Shown piece after piece: positions 15,209 through 23,412 of a stretch of DNA of 24,716 nt. The stretch lies in contig DATFDL010000487.1 in assembly GCA_035252155.1 (NCBI GenBank), positions 1 through 24,716 of the forward strand, given 5' to 3'. Positions within the stretch are counted from its first letter, which is position 1. Each line of letters opens with the position of its first letter. The notes below the pieces were generated by a model. The model made no database searches, was not told the origin of the DNA, and saw only the letters and a list, made by a program, of their open reading frames with translations. The translations under genes were made by a program, and so were the position numbers. The DNA comes from JAICLL01 sp035252155 (GTDB lineage Bacteria > Planctomycetota > Planctomycetia > Pirellulales > JAICIG01).

Positions 15209-16318
15209 ATGCGAACAGCAATCTGCGCGGCTGGCTTGCTGATGGTTCTGGCAGCGTGTGGCTGCGGCTCGAGCGGCGGCCCGGCGGATTCATCGCCCAC
15301 CAACGAAACGCCTGCGTCGTCGGCCGATCAAAAACGGATCATTCTTTTGACGAACGGCAACTCGCCATTTTGGGACACCGCTCGGGCCGGCCTGCAAGCG
15401 GCCGAAAAAGATCTGCGGCTGACCGATGCGGGCTTGCGCGCCGTGGTCGAAGTGAACGACAGCACGCCCAAGGGCCAAATCGACAAACTGCGGCAGTTCG
15501 CGAGCCAGTCTGACATCGCGGCAGTGGGAGTCTCGGTGACCGACGCCGCCAACGCCGCAATCGCCGAGGAAATGCGCAAACTCCAAGAGCAAGGCATCGT
15601 GGTCATCACCGTCGACTCCGACATCGATCGCGAGGCGTTCCGCGACGCGCGGTTCGCTTTTGTCGGCACCGACAACTTGATCGGCGGGCGTGAGCTGGGC
15701 GTCGCGGTCAAGCATCTGCGGCCTGGTGGCGGCGAGTACGTGACCTTTGTCGGCCGCACGGGCGCGCAAAACGCCATCGAGCGCATCGGCGGCTTTGGCG
15801 AAGGGGCCGGCGAAAACTTCAAATCGCTCGACAACATGGGTGACGAGAACGATCCGACCCGCGCCCGCGACAATGTGCGCAACGCCATCGGCAATCACGC
15901 GGGCCTGAATGTGCTGGTGGGCATTTGGTCGTACAACGCGCCGGCCATCGCCGACGTGGTGCAACAACTCGACCGCAAAAGCGATTTCACCGTGGCGGTC
16001 TTCGACGCCGAGCCGCTGGCCGTCGATTATATGGACCAGGGCATGATCGACGTGATGGTCGTGCAAAACCCGTTTGAGATGGGCTACCAAGGCGTGCGGT
16101 TGATGAAAGCCCTAGTGGAAAAAGACGACGCGACCGTCCAAGAGCTGCTGCCCAACCACGGGCAAGGCGGCGGCGATCTGTACGACACCGGGCTGAAAGT
16201 GGTCGTGCCCGACAAGGGGTCGCCGCTCAAAGCCGACTTGTTCGGATCGAACACGCAGTTTCTCAAGCTGAGCGAATTTCGCGAGTGGCTGGCCAAGTAC
16301 GGGCTGCAAGGCTCATGA
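15209..16318 (+). CDS. sugar ABC transporter substrate-binding lipoprotein (RbsB-like)
   Basis: 369 residues from ATG 15209, which begins a lipoprotein signal: MRTAICAAGLLMVLAAC with C17 as the lipid-attachment cysteine. The frame extends to 15158 but adds no signal-like sequence. The mature protein follows the type I periplasmic binding fold of the ribose/galactose group: IILLTNGNSPFWDTARAGL, DKLRQFASQSDIAAVGVSV, GIVVITVDSD, FAFVGTDNLIGGRELG, LVGIWSYNAPAIADVV and FTVAVFDAEPLAVDYMDQG. The ligand is probably a sugar or related polyol, but cannot be fixed. It delivers ligand to the permease encoded next, whose start overlaps this stop by ATGA. Confidence 0.92.
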   Translation: MRTAICAAGLLMVLAACGCGSSGGPADSSPTNETPASSADQKRIILLTNGNSPFWDTARAGLQAAEKDLRLTDAGLRAVVEVNDSTPKGQIDKLRQFASQSDIAAVGVSVTDAANAAIAEEMRKLQEQGIVVITVDSDIDREAFRDARFAFVGTDNLIGGRELGVAVKHLRPGGGEYVTFVGRTGAQNAIERIGGFGEGAGENFKSLDNMGDENDPTRARDNVRNAIGNHAGLNVLVGIWSYNAPAIADVVQQLDRKSDFTVAVFDAEPLAVDYMDQGMIDVMVVQNPFEMGYQGVRLMKALVEKDDATVQELLPNHGQGGGDLYDTGLKVVVPDKGSPLKADLFGSNTQFLKLSEFREWLAKYGLQGS

Positions 16319-17535
16319 ACTCGGGCAAGCTATCGGCGCTGGCGCGGGCCAACCGCAACGAGTTGGGCCTGCTGGCCGCCATTGTCGTCGTCGGGGCGCT
16401 GACCGCCGCTTTCGACAGCCAGCACACATACTTGCGCAACCCGAAGCCGGTGGCCGTCGACATCGTGCGGCAAACCGCGATGCTCGGCATCTTCGCGCTG
16501 GGCAGCGCCATCGTGATCATCGCCGGCGGAATCGATCTGTCGAGCGGCTCGATGATCGCCTTTGGCGGCACGACGTGCGCCACGATCATGCTGTTCTTGG
16601 CGCCCGAGGCCATGCCTCGCAACAAGCCGGTCGGCATCGAAGTGATCGCGATTGCGATCGCCGGCACGCTCGCCGTCGGCTTTCTCATCGGCAGCTTACA
16701 CGCCTGGCTGATCACCACGGTGGGCCTGCCGCCCTTCATCGCTACGCTGGCTACGCTGGTGGGGCTGCGTAGTCTCGGGCGGGTGATCATCGAAAATGTC
16801 ACCGGCGCCGTGCTGGGCAGCAAGAGCACGCAAATCCAGATTTATGACCGGCAGTTTCGCTATCTCGCCACTTCGGTGTGGGTGCCCGCCGTGCTGTTTT
16901 TGTTGCTGGCCTTCGCCGCGTGGCTGCTGCTGAGCCGCACGGTGGTCGGCCGGCATCTCTACGCGCTCGGCGGCAACGAACAAGCCACGCGGCTGAGCGG
17001 CATCCGCACCGACCGGCTGAAGTGGCTGGCCTATTGCCTGAGCGCGATGCTTTCGTCGGTGGCCGGCGTGATCTTCATCGCCGATCAGAGCGTGGCCGAT
17101 CCACAGACACTCGGCCGCGGCTACGAACTGAATGCCATTGCCGCCGCAGTCGTCGGCGGATGCAGTCTCCAAGGCGGCTTGGGTACGATACCCGGCACCG
17201 TGTTGGGCTGCCTTTTTCTGCGGATGGTGATCGACGGCATCGCCAAAGTCATCAAGGCCGGCGCCGACGTTTACGAGGGCCTGATTGTGGGGATGGTCGT
17301 GGTGTTTGCGGTGGCACTCAATCAATTGCGGTTGGGCGGCGGTGGGCAGAAACGCTTCTTTGCCGGAGCACTGGGTGGCGTGGCGGTGCTTAACCTGGCG
17401 CTGTTGGCCGGCGTGCTCACGGCATTGCTGGGCGGGCAAACGGCCGGCGGTCTTGCCGCGGTCGCCGTCTTCGCCTTGCTCGCGGCGGTGAAATTCTTCG
17501 AGCGGCGCGGTAATCGAGCCGGCGCGGGCGATTAA
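16315..17535 (+). CDS. sugar ABC transporter permease (RbsC-like) with extra C-terminal helices
   Basis: 406 residues from ATG 16315, overlapping the binding-protein stop by 4 bp. The family core is clear: AMLGIFALGSAIVIIAGGIDLSSGS is a typical BPD_transp_2 segment (split here by position: AGGIDLSSGS at about residues 67-76). LPPFIATLATLVGLRSLGR and the cytoplasmic YALGGNEQATRLSGI loop that contacts the ATPase also match. ELNAIAAAVVGGCSLQGGLG follows. The usual RbsC length is about 320 residues. This one has an inserted cytoplasmic loop and about 60 extra C-terminal residues with two more hydrophobic segments (AVLNLALLAGVLTALLG and LAAVAVFALLAAVKF). The extension makes about 10-12 membrane helices in all. 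Confidence 0.92.
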   Translation: MNSGKLSALARANRNELGLLAAIVVVGALTAAFDSQHTYLRNPKPVAVDIVRQTAMLGIFALGSAIVIIAGGIDLSSGSMIAFGGTTCATIMLFLAPEAMPRNKPVGIEVIAIAIAGTLAVGFLIGSLHAWLITTVGLPPFIATLATLVGLRSLGRVIIENVTGAVLGSKSTQIQIYDRQFRYLATSVWVPAVLFLLLAFAAWLLLSRTVVGRHLYALGGNEQATRLSGIRTDRLKWLAYCLSAMLSSVAGVIFIADQSVADPQTLGRGYELNAIAAAVVGGCSLQGGLGTIPGTVLGCLFLRMVIDGIAKVIKAGADVYEGLIVGMVVVFAVALNQLRLGGGGQKRFFAGALGGVAVLNLALLAGVLTALLGGQTAGGLAAVAVFALLAAVKFFERRGNRAGAGD

Positions 17536-17559
17536 GGTTCATGTCTTGAACATTTGGCG

Positions 17560-19095
17560 ATGAGCGGCACTACGATTGAACAACCCCCAATTCTTTCCAT
17601 CCGCGGCGTTACCAAGCGATTCCCCGGCGTGGTGGCGCTGGCGGATGTCTCGCTCGACATTGCCCCCGGCGAACTGCACGCCATCTGCGGCGAGAACGGA
17701 GCGGGCAAGAGTACGCTCATGAAAATCCTGGCCGGCGTCATCGGCTCGTTCGAGGGCGAGCTGTGGCTGCGCGGCCGGCCGGTACGCTTTGCCGATACGC
17801 GCGACGCCGAAGACGCCGGCGTCGGCATCATCCACCAAGAGCTCAACCTGGTCGAAGAGCTTTCGGCGGCGGCCAATATCTTTTTAGGCCGTGAACAGCA
17901 TGGCCCTTTCGGCTGGCTCAACGACCGGGCCATGCAGCGCGCCGCCGGCGCCTTGCTGAGCGAGCTGGAATGTCAAATCGACCCCCGCGCCCCGGTGGGA
18001 ACGTTGCGCGTGGGCGATCAGCAGCTTGTCGAAATCGCCAAGGCGCTCTCGCGCGACAGCCATGTGCTGATTATGGACGAGCCGACCAGCGCGCTGACCG
18101 AAAGCGAAGTCGCCCGGCTGTTTCGCGTCATCGCCCGGCTGCGCGGCCGCGGCGTGACCATTCTCTACATCTCGCACAAGATGGATGAGATCTTCCGCTT
18201 GGCCGACCGAATTACCGTGTTGCGCGACGGCCGGCTCATCAAAACCCTCGAACGGGCTGCCACCAACGCTCGTGAAGTCACGCACCTCATGGTGGGCCGC
18301 GAGATCGAGGCGACCCAAGTGGAGCGCGATCGGCAGCCGGGCGAGGCGGTGCTGGCGGTCGAGCGGCTTTCGTTGGCCTGGCCGGGGCACGCGCGCGGCT
18401 GGCGGCTGAAAGATATCAGCTTCACGCTGCGCCGCGGCGAGATTTTGGGCGTCGCCGGGCTGATGGGGGCCGGCCGTACCGAGCTGCTGGAATGCCTGTT
18501 CGGCGCCAGTCCTCAACCGCCCGGCGGCCGAGTGCGCCTGGCGGGGCGCGAGGTACGCTTTCGGCATCCGGCCGAAGCGCGGCGAGCGGGCATCGCGCTG
18601 GTGACCGAAGACCGCAAGCGCCTGGGCATTTTCAGCCAGATGACCGTCGGCGAGAACATCAGTCTTTGCACGCTGGGCGAAGCGGCGACCGGCGGCCTGG
18701 TGGTTCGCCGTCGCGAGCGGGCGATGGCCGAAAGCACGGTCGAGCGGCTAGGCGTCAAGACTGCCGGCGTCGACTCCGCGATTACCAGCTTGAGCGGCGG
18801 CAACCAACAAAAAGCGATCATCGGCCGTTGGCTCTTGACCAGGCCCAAGGTGTTGCTGCTTGACGACCCCACCCGCGGCATCGACGTGGGGGCCAAGGCC
18901 GAACTGTATCAATTGATGGACCGCCTTTGCCGCGACGGGCTAGGCATCATCGTCACGTCGAGCGAGCTGCCCGAGCTGCTGACGCTCTGCGATCGGATCT
19001 TGGTGCTCTGTGAAGGCTGCCTGACCGGCGAATTCAGCCGGGCCGACGCCACCGAGCAGCGCATCATGGAAGCCGCCACCCGCCGGGCGGGTTAG
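17560..19095 (+). CDS. sugar ABC transporter ATPase (RbsA-like, two nucleotide-binding domains)
   Basis: 511 residues from ATG 17560; an in-frame TTG two codons earlier is less likely. The first domain has Walker A GENGAGKST (44-52), a Q-loop Q93 (IHQELNLV), a degenerate signature VGDQQLVEIAKAL, Walker B VLIMDEPTSALTE (169-181) and the switch His in YISHKMDE. The second domain has a modified Walker A GLMGAGRTE with Arg for Lys, the signature LSGGNQQK (411-418) and LLLDDPTRGIDVG (432-444). The lysine loss in domain two is normal for this family. The gene completes a binding protein-permease-ATPase operon, 24 bp after the permease stop. Confidence 0.95.
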   Translation: MSGTTIEQPPILSIRGVTKRFPGVVALADVSLDIAPGELHAICGENGAGKSTLMKILAGVIGSFEGELWLRGRPVRFADTRDAEDAGVGIIHQELNLVEELSAAANIFLGREQHGPFGWLNDRAMQRAAGALLSELECQIDPRAPVGTLRVGDQQLVEIAKALSRDSHVLIMDEPTSALTESEVARLFRVIARLRGRGVTILYISHKMDEIFRLADRITVLRDGRLIKTLERAATNAREVTHLMVGREIEATQVERDRQPGEAVLAVERLSLAWPGHARGWRLKDISFTLRRGEILGVAGLMGAGRTELLECLFGASPQPPGGRVRLAGREVRFRHPAEARRAGIALVTEDRKRLGIFSQMTVGENISLCTLGEAATGGLVVRRRERAMAESTVERLGVKTAGVDSAITSLSGGNQQKAIIGRWLLTRPKVLLLDDPTRGIDVGAKAELYQLMDRLCRDGLGIIVTSSELPELLTLCDRILVLCEGCLTGEFSRADATEQRIMEAATRRAG

Positions 19096-19264
19096 TCGTT
19101 GTGTCCAAGCATGGACGCGCGAGCAGCGAATCAAAACCGCTGCTAGCGCCATTTCGTTCGCCCTTTGGACATCGGAGCGATGCCTGAAAAATCCACGGTA
19201 AAAACCTCCGCCGTCAATAACTAGGGTCACGGACCCGCTTATACTTTGCCAGGTTGCCTGCCCC

Positions 19265-19948
19265 ATGGCGCCATTTCATCCTCAGCCAAATGCCGGAGCA
19301 TGGCAATTCAGCCTCCGTGAGCTACTCGCGCTGACAACTTTCGCAGCGATCGCCGCGGCGTTCGCGGCGATGTTGGGCATGGGTATCTTCGTCGTCGCCG
19401 CGGGACTCTCTATTTGCTACCTCAATGTTCGCGGCCTCTTTGCGAGATGGCAGCGAGGCAAGTGGCGGTGGTTCTGGATCGGTACCGCCTGCATTGCTTT
19501 TGCGCTATCACTCGGCTTGCCCGCCGCCGCGATTCCGTTTCGTCCAGCGGGCGGCTCGGTGGACTATCTCGACCTGCGGGGTTGGGAGGCAGCACAGGCA
19601 AGCTTCCATATGCTCTTCGCTTGGCCATTCGATTCGCTCACTGATCTTGCGGGTTGGGCGGCCTACGTGCTGTACGCCTGCGCGAACGTTGTTCTCGTCT
19701 TATCGCCTGTTTGGGCCTGGCGGCTGTCGAGAGGGCGAGGAGATTGGTATGGCACAATCGCGGTGGTCAGTGCGGCCGACGTTTGGTGTGCAGCGATCTG
19801 GCTTCGAGGGCGCGAGGGCTACTATCTCTGGGCGCTGCCAATGCTGATCTTAGTCACTGCTTGGAGAATTCGCAGTCCTGCGCTTCTGGCGATGGTCCTG
19901 ACGGCGTTGCTCTTCATCGCAATCGTCGCAGTCGGAGGCATCGAATGA
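19265..19948 (+). CDS. integral membrane protein with planctomycete-type N-terminal motif
   Basis: 227 residues. Following a short polar start, QFSLRELLALTTFAAIAAAF is a variant of the FSLRxLLxLxTFxA motif that heads many small planctomycete membrane proteins. About six hydrophobic segments are seen: near 19-52 (two), 70-90, 125-150, 155-172 and 190-224. No catalytic motif is found. Its stop overlaps the DUF983 start by ATGA, so the two are probably co-translated. A TATACT hexamer at 19240-19245 is a possible -10 element, but no matching -35 is seen. The rest of the 169-bp gap after the transporter holds nothing recognisable. Confidence 0.75.
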   Translation: MAPFHPQPNAGAWQFSLRELLALTTFAAIAAAFAAMLGMGIFVVAAGLSICYLNVRGLFARWQRGKWRWFWIGTACIAFALSLGLPAAAIPFRPAGGSVDYLDLRGWEAAQASFHMLFAWPFDSLTDLAGWAAYVLYACANVVLVLSPVWAWRLSRGRGDWYGTIAVVSAADVWCAAIWLRGREGYYLWALPMLILVTAWRIRSPALLAMVLTALLFIAIVAVGGIE

Positions 19949-20307
19949 ATTCAACGCCCTTGCCCTTTTGGCCTACGTTCTCTCGGAGCTGCCGGCTGCG
20001 ATGCCCGCGATGTGGAAAAAGCCGACTCTTCACGGGCTGGTTCCGGATGAAGGCGGGTTGCAAGGTGTGCGGGCTCGATTTCCAGCAGGAGCCGGGCTTT
20101 TACCTCGGCTCGATCTATTTCAACTACGGACTGACGGCGCTGATCGTCACCGTGGCGTACTTCACGCTCTACTTCGCGACGGAATTGCCCGGCAATGTGC
20201 TGCTAATTGGGCTGACGGCGTTCTGCGTGTTCTTTCCGCTCTGGTTTTTCCGCTACGCCCGCAGCCTGTGGCTGGGCTTTGATCAATATTTCGATCCGGA
20301 CCCGTAG
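19945..20307 (+). CDS. DUF983 zinc-ribbon membrane protein
   Basis: 120 residues from ATG 19945, overlapping the upstream stop. DUF983 proteins have an N-terminal zinc ribbon followed by two membrane helices. Here CPRCGKSRLF (C20, C23) and CKVCGLDF (C39, C42) supply the four cysteines. PGFYLGSIYFNYG follows, as in the family. Helices span about 62-78 and 82-102. The role of the family is not established. Coupling to the preceding membrane protein suggests they work together. The stop codon lies inside the left arm of an inverted repeat (20303-20319). Confidence 0.87.
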   Translation: MNSTPLPFWPTFSRSCRLRCPRCGKSRLFTGWFRMKAGCKVCGLDFQQEPGFYLGSIYFNYGLTALIVTVAYFTLYFATELPGNVLLIGLTAFCVFFPLWFFRYARSLWLGFDQYFDPDP

Positions 20308-20390
20308 CACGGAATTCATGCCGTTCACGACGCGCTCAACGCCGCAACGTGGGAGGGACCACCGGAAAACGGAATGAATTCCGTGCTACG
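20303..20390. repeat. 17-bp perfect inverted repeat flanking a 54-bp loop
   Basis: 20303-20319 (CGTAGCACGGAATTCAT) is exactly complementary in reverse to 20374-20390. The left arm contains the DUF983 stop codon. The element lies between two convergent genes and may act as a transcription end on both sides. The right arm is part of a 25-bp sequence that recurs upstream of prfA. Confidence 0.8.
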
Positions 20391-20392
20391 AC
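20368..20392 (+). repeat. dispersed 25-bp repeat, copy 1
   Basis: It reads AACGGAATGAATTCCGT, then GCTACGAC. Copy 2 at 23388-23412 differs at only 2 of 25 positions. A partial degenerate copy (GAATTCATTCTGCTCTAC) follows at about 20394-20411. Confidence 0.75.
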
Positions 20393-20407
20393 AGAATTCA
20401 TTCTGCT

Positions 20408-22342
20408 CTACTTTTTGGTCGTCTGGCGGTCGTCGGCCTTGACGGCGATCGGCTTTTGGTTGCCGAGCATGAAGCCCACCAAATACCAGCCGTTGGACTC
20501 GCTGGTGGCAAAGCTGCCCGCCGGACCAAAAAACTTCCGCACCTGCTGATATTCCGGCAGCTTGCTTCCGTCGAGCCGCGGCTTGCGCGTCATGCCTTCT
20601 TTTTCTTCGCCCAGCAGAAAGTTGAGAAAGTGGCCCAAAAAAGTGTCGGCCTCGGGCAGCCTGCCCTGGCGGAAAAGCTCATAGGTCACTCGATATTGCT
20701 CATCCGATCGGGCGAAGCCCTGGGCCGAAGTCTCCTTGGCCCCAAGCTGCTGGAACTCCGCGATCACGCGCTGAAAATCTCCGTCGCCCGCCAACTGGTC
20801 GCCGGGGCCGAGGTTTTGCAGCACTTTTTCCAGTAAAGCGACATGCGACGACACCAGCAAATAGCCCTTGGCCACGGTCATGGCTGAAGAGGTGGTCACC
20901 ATCCGTTGCCCGCCAGCGAACTCTTCGATTTCCTCGCGGGGAGATTCGGACGAGTCCGCCTCTTGGATGTCGAGCTCGAGACTATCCATCTCTTCGGGCA
21001 AAACCTCCCAGACGTCGTATTCGCCCACCTTGCGCAGTTTGGCGCGCGGGTCATCGCGCATCGAGCGCTCGATCGCCTTGGCCAAGGCTTTGGGGTTTTT
21101 GGCCTCAATGGCGGCCAGCCGCCGCTGACTGGTGGGCGTGATCGGCATTTCATAATCGGTTATCACGTTCACCCGTTGGCCCAAGTGAACGATCAGATCG
21201 CGGCGGACATCGAGCTTCGAGTCATTTTTGATACTGTCCAAAGTATCTTGCCAGACTCCCTCATCGGTCATGATCTCGTCAAACAGCGTATCGAAGCGAT
21301 CGAACGCATTGATGATGTCGCATTGAAACGACATGTAGCTCGATATGTTCCGGGGCACCCACGGTTCGGGCGCGAAGTCGCCGCCGTTGGGAAAGACCAT
21401 CATCCGCATCGCCAGCTCATAGGGAGGCGGGGCATAAACATACGTGCGGTGCAGCATGTCGTATCGGTCGCTGGAAAGATTCGCCAGGCCGCCGATGCCG
21501 CGAATTGCGCTGAACCCTTGTTTCTTGGCGACCTTTAAGTAGTCGGTCTCGCCTTTGCGGCGATGCTCCTGCCAGCTTCGGAACGACTCGGCCAGCCCGA
21601 TGGGGTCGATAAACCAGCGCACCTGCGGCTCGATGCGCGGCTGACCTTTCTGGCAGCGCTCCATGACCGCCTGATAGGCCGAATCGCTGGCCAGTGTCTC
21701 TCTCTTGGGCTTGACGAGGCGGCCGGCGATGTCCGAGGCCACCGGCACCTGGTCGCTGGCCACGAACAACCCCTCGTGGATGAAATAAGCCGCGTGCAGC
21801 GGCTGGCTTTGGCCGCGGCGGGGCGGCGACTCGTAAATCGTAAGCTTGACGCCGTGATGCGTGGCTGCCGACCGCTTGGCGCCCTGCTTTTCCAGATTGG
21901 CGGCCAGCTTGGCCAAGACAGCCTCGGCCTCTTGCTCTTTGCCGGTCACGTTGGCCAGCACGGCCAGGGCGGCCCGTTCTTCGTCCGCAGGCTTGATGAC
22001 GGCTAAGGCCAGTTCACCGCCGGCCAGTTGTTCGACATCCTCGATCGACAACCCCAGTCGGGCGTGCGAGCGCGACCACTTTTCCTTGAGTTGCCGCTGT
22101 AGATCCTCGGCGAACGGCTGCATCAGCGGGTCGTCGAGCAACCGGCCGACCTGCGTCTGCCGCCAGGCGTCGAGCAGCGAGTCGACTTTTGGGATCGAAA
22201 CATAGCCGGTGGTGGTGACGGGCAGGAGCGTGTCGCTCGGCGGCACGGCCAGGGCCGTGGTTTGGGCCGCCAGCAGAACGCCGCAGACCGCCAGCATGAT
22301 CCAGTTTACTGAGAACCGAGCGCCGAGTGCGGGCTGCGACAC
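20408..22342 (-). CDS. large exported protein, DUF3352-like, unknown function
   Basis: 644 residues from GTG 22342, chosen for the strong upstream AGGAGAGG and the signal peptide that follows. The signal has a hydrophobic core at about 14-30 (NWIMLAVCGVLLAAQTTALA). The frame is open for another 85 codons upstream, but that part has no signal-like or family-like sequence. The mature protein is alpha/beta with no catalytic motif. Segments such as LGLSIEDVEQLAGGELALAV, the NVTGKEQEAEAVLAKLAANL region and YLLVSSHVALLEKVLQ resemble planctomycete and cyanobacterial proteins annotated DUF3352. An acidic stretch lies before EEIEEFAGGQRM. The role is unknown, possibly periplasmic. It ends facing the DUF983 gene. 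Confidence 0.78.
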   Translation of the reverse strand: MSQPALGARFSVNWIMLAVCGVLLAAQTTALAVPPSDTLLPVTTTGYVSIPKVDSLLDAWRQTQVGRLLDDPLMQPFAEDLQRQLKEKWSRSHARLGLSIEDVEQLAGGELALAVIKPADEERAALAVLANVTGKEQEAEAVLAKLAANLEKQGAKRSAATHHGVKLTIYESPPRRGQSQPLHAAYFIHEGLFVASDQVPVASDIAGRLVKPKRETLASDSAYQAVMERCQKGQPRIEPQVRWFIDPIGLAESFRSWQEHRRKGETDYLKVAKKQGFSAIRGIGGLANLSSDRYDMLHRTYVYAPPPYELAMRMMVFPNGGDFAPEPWVPRNISSYMSFQCDIINAFDRFDTLFDEIMTDEGVWQDTLDSIKNDSKLDVRRDLIVHLGQRVNVITDYEMPITPTSQRRLAAIEAKNPKALAKAIERSMRDDPRAKLRKVGEYDVWEVLPEEMDSLELDIQEADSSESPREEIEEFAGGQRMVTTSSAMTVAKGYLLVSSHVALLEKVLQNLGPGDQLAGDGDFQRVIAEFQQLGAKETSAQGFARSDEQYRVTYELFRQGRLPEADTFLGHFLNFLLGEEKEGMTRKPRLDGSKLPEYQQVRKFFGPAGSFATSESNGWYLVGFMLGNQKPIAVKADDRQTTKK

Positions 22343-22347
22343 GTTTG

Positions 22348-22355
22348 CCTCTCCT
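22348..22355 (-). promoter_or_regulatory. ribosome-binding site that fixes the GTG start of the DUF3352-like gene
   Basis: On the minus strand this reads AGGAGAGG, five nucleotides upstream of GTG 22342. It decides against the 85-codon longer frame. Confidence 0.75.
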
Positions 22356-22545
22356 GATGAGTTCTCGCGGGGTGGCGCATGGAACCGAGAGCGCCAGACG
22401 GCCGGAAGTTTAGTCGTAATGCGGATTTTGTGCCAGCCCGGAAATTCCACGCGCTGCCGGCAATCAGCAAGTCTATTCACCCTGCAAAGGGCGGCGGCAC
22501 CGGTTTTGCCGAGGGTGTCATCCTCTTCCACAGAAGGAGACAAAA

Positions 22546-22797
22546 ATGGCAATCTCACCGCAAGGTCGATCGCCGGGCCTTGACGCACACCAGGCACCCG
22601 ACGCCGAACCGTATGGAAGTCCCCGATCTACGTCGGGCGAAGCGATCGAAACCGCTCGTTACCAAGACCCAAATATCCCTGAGCGTGGCAGAGACGACCG
22701 GGACATCACTCCGCCGCGGGAGGTCCGAACCGATCCGCATCGCGGCACTGGTGAAATGGGGACCGAGGGACTCGATCCCTTGCAGCCGTTGGCCTGA
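22546..22797 (+). CDS. small hydrophilic hypothetical protein
   Basis: 83 residues from ATG 22546. The start has an AAGGAG Shine-Dalgarno at 22534-22539 with 6-nt spacing, which is the main reason to call it. The product is highly polar and rich in Pro, Arg, Asp and Gly, with no signal, membrane segment or recognised motif, so it is probably disordered. A GACTTC/GAAGTC stem with a TCAC loop directly follows the stop (about 22797-22812) and could end the transcript. An antisense frame of 90 residues covers the same DNA but has no ribosome-binding site. I cannot assign a function, and it may not be a real gene. Confidence 0.45.
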   Translation: MAISPQGRSPGLDAHQAPDAEPYGSPRSTSGEAIETARYQDPNIPERGRDDRDITPPREVRTDPHRGTGEMGTEGLDPLQPLA

Positions 22798-22931
22798 CTT
22801 CTCACGAAGTCGGCTACGAGCGGTCACATAAGCACTCTCATCCGGGCCTTGTACGCAGGGGGCGGGTGCGGTAAGCTTCTATGTTCTGGACCAAGCCGTT
22901 CGATGGCCGACCGCCGAGGAGCCTGCCCGCC

Positions 22932-23198
22932 ATGAAAAAGGGAATTCACCCCAAATACTTCGAAACGACTGTCAAGTGCGGCTGCGGCAATTCGTTCACC
23001 ACGCGCAGTACCCTGCCCGAATTGAAGGTCGATATTTGCAGCGCGTGCCATCCGTTTTACACGGGCAAGCTCAAGTACGTCGACACCGCTGGGCGGATTG
23101 AGAAATTCAAGAACAAATTTGCGTCGGCGGGCTACGCCAGCTTGAATCGCGGCAAGAAGGCGGCGAAGCCCGCCCCCGCCGAAGCCGCCGAATCGTAG
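22932..23198 (+). CDS. rpmE: 50S ribosomal protein L31
   Basis: 88 residues from ATG 22932, which gives the typical L31 start MKKGIHPKY; the frame extends to 22881 but adds unrelated sequence. This is the zinc-binding (C+) form: C16 and C18 in VKCGCGNSF, and C36 and C39 in DICSACHPFYTGK. These four ligands suggest it is the zinc-replete paralogue. The C-terminus is a basic, Ala/Pro/Lys-rich tail of about 20 residues. It precedes prfA, a neighbour arrangement seen in many bacteria. The 214-bp gap to prfA is filled by palindromic repeats and makes co-transcription uncertain. Confidence 0.96.
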   Translation: MKKGIHPKYFETTVKCGCGNSFTTRSTLPELKVDICSACHPFYTGKLKYVDTAGRIEKFKNKFASAGYASLNRGKKAAKPAPAEAAES

Positions 23199-23278
23199 CG
23201 CTGCCGTTGGGCTGCGCTTTGGCTGGTGATGCGGTTCGCGCTTGTTCCGCGCCCACTCCATGTTAACAAAGTCTCGTT

Positions 23279-23324
23279 GGGTGGGCACTGCCCACCATTT
23301 GGTGCGTGGTGGGCAGTGCCCGCC
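23279..23324. repeat. GTGGGCACTGCCCAC palindrome pair between rpmE and prfA
   Basis: GGGTGGGCACTGCCCACC at 23279-23296 is itself nearly palindromic. Its reverse complement recurs with one mismatch at about 23308-23325, giving a long hairpin with an 11-nt loop. Another GC-rich palindrome, GCGGGACAGGCG...GGCTGTCCGC, continues at about 23335-23364. Confidence 0.75.
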
Positions 23325-23387
23325 CCACGCTTGCGGCGGGACAGGCGCCCTGAGGCTGTCCGCCGCCGACACATGTCTCTTCTTCGA

Positions 23388-23412
23388 AACGGAATGAATT
23401 CCGTTCTACAAC
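23388..23412 (+). repeat. dispersed 25-bp repeat, copy 2, abutting the prfA start
   Basis: It reads AACGGAATGAATTCCGT, then TCTACAAC, matching 23 of 25 positions of 20368-20392. Its last base is directly followed by the GTG of prfA, so it occupies the whole ribosome-binding region. Confidence 0.75.

Noticed and set aside
22555..22827. Minus-strand frame of 90 codons upstream of rpmE.
   Set aside because: No ribosome-binding site. The overlapping plus-strand ORF has a strong one.
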